Shown piece after piece: positions 5,438 to 5,438 of a DNA stretch of 5,438 nt. The stretch's first letter is position 1. The number at the start of each line of letters is the position of its first letter. The notes under the pieces were generated by a model. That model saw nothing but the letters and a program-made list of their open reading frames with translations, ran no database searches and was not told the DNA's origin. A program made the translations under genes and the position numbers. Source of the stretch: Deltaproteobacteria bacterium (lineage in GTDB: Bacteria > Desulfobacterota_D > UBA1144 > Nemesobacterales > N074bin48); assembly GCA_004356685.1 (NCBI GenBank), contig SMWS01000161.1:1-5438 (forward strand). The letters are read 5' to 3'.

Positions 5438-5438
5438 T

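Overview
This 5.4-kb window is AT-rich (by eye about one third G+C) bacterial chromosomal DNA. Secreted or periplasmic proteins with signal peptides (an M16 peptidase, a rhodanese) fit a Gram-negative-type cell, and several genes have good Shine-Dalgarno sites. The sequence alone does not fix the taxon. Small accessory modules, a broken gene, a duplicated gene end and a transposase tail mark it as a reshuffled region rather than a conserved core operon.

Layout from left to right. (1) Positions 1-589, minus strand: a VapBC type II toxin-antitoxin operon. The antitoxin overlaps the toxin by ATGA, the toxin runs off the left edge, and a strong palindromic operator lies over the promoter. (2) Positions 680-1294, minus strand: a small membrane protein with a PH-like domain, broken by two opposite single-base frameshifts. 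Its tail resembles the C-terminal domain of ribosomal protein L7/L12. (3) Positions 1309-1382: a displaced copy of the 3' end of the monooxygenase gene found at 3584-3886. (4) Positions 1405-3366, minus strand: an exported M16 metalloprotease anchored by three membrane spans and ending in a probable cytoplasmic PH-like domain. (5) Positions 3584-4358: a divergent pair, an antibiotic-biosynthesis-monooxygenase (ABM) family protein on minus and a carboxymuconolactone-decarboxylase (CMD) family protein on plus. (6) Positions 4408-4743, plus: an orphan protein resembling the N-terminal domain of phage baseplate BppU-type proteins. (7) Positions 4769-5200, minus: an exported single-domain rhodanese. 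(8) Positions 5309-5437, minus: the C-terminus of a probable REP-associated tyrosine transposase, whose stop codon lies in a REP-like hairpin.

The most interesting structure is the near-identical 74-bp direct repeat (71/74) flanking the M16 gene. It suggests that the peptidase segment entered at the 3' end of the ABM gene, leaving an intact gene on one side and a displaced 3' remnant on the other. Before that, the ABM gene probably lay directly upstream of the small membrane-protein gene. The peptidase and the broken neighbour share a layout of membrane spans followed by a PH-like domain, so they may be related in function. No RNA genes, CRISPR arrays or convincing rho-independent terminators were seen.
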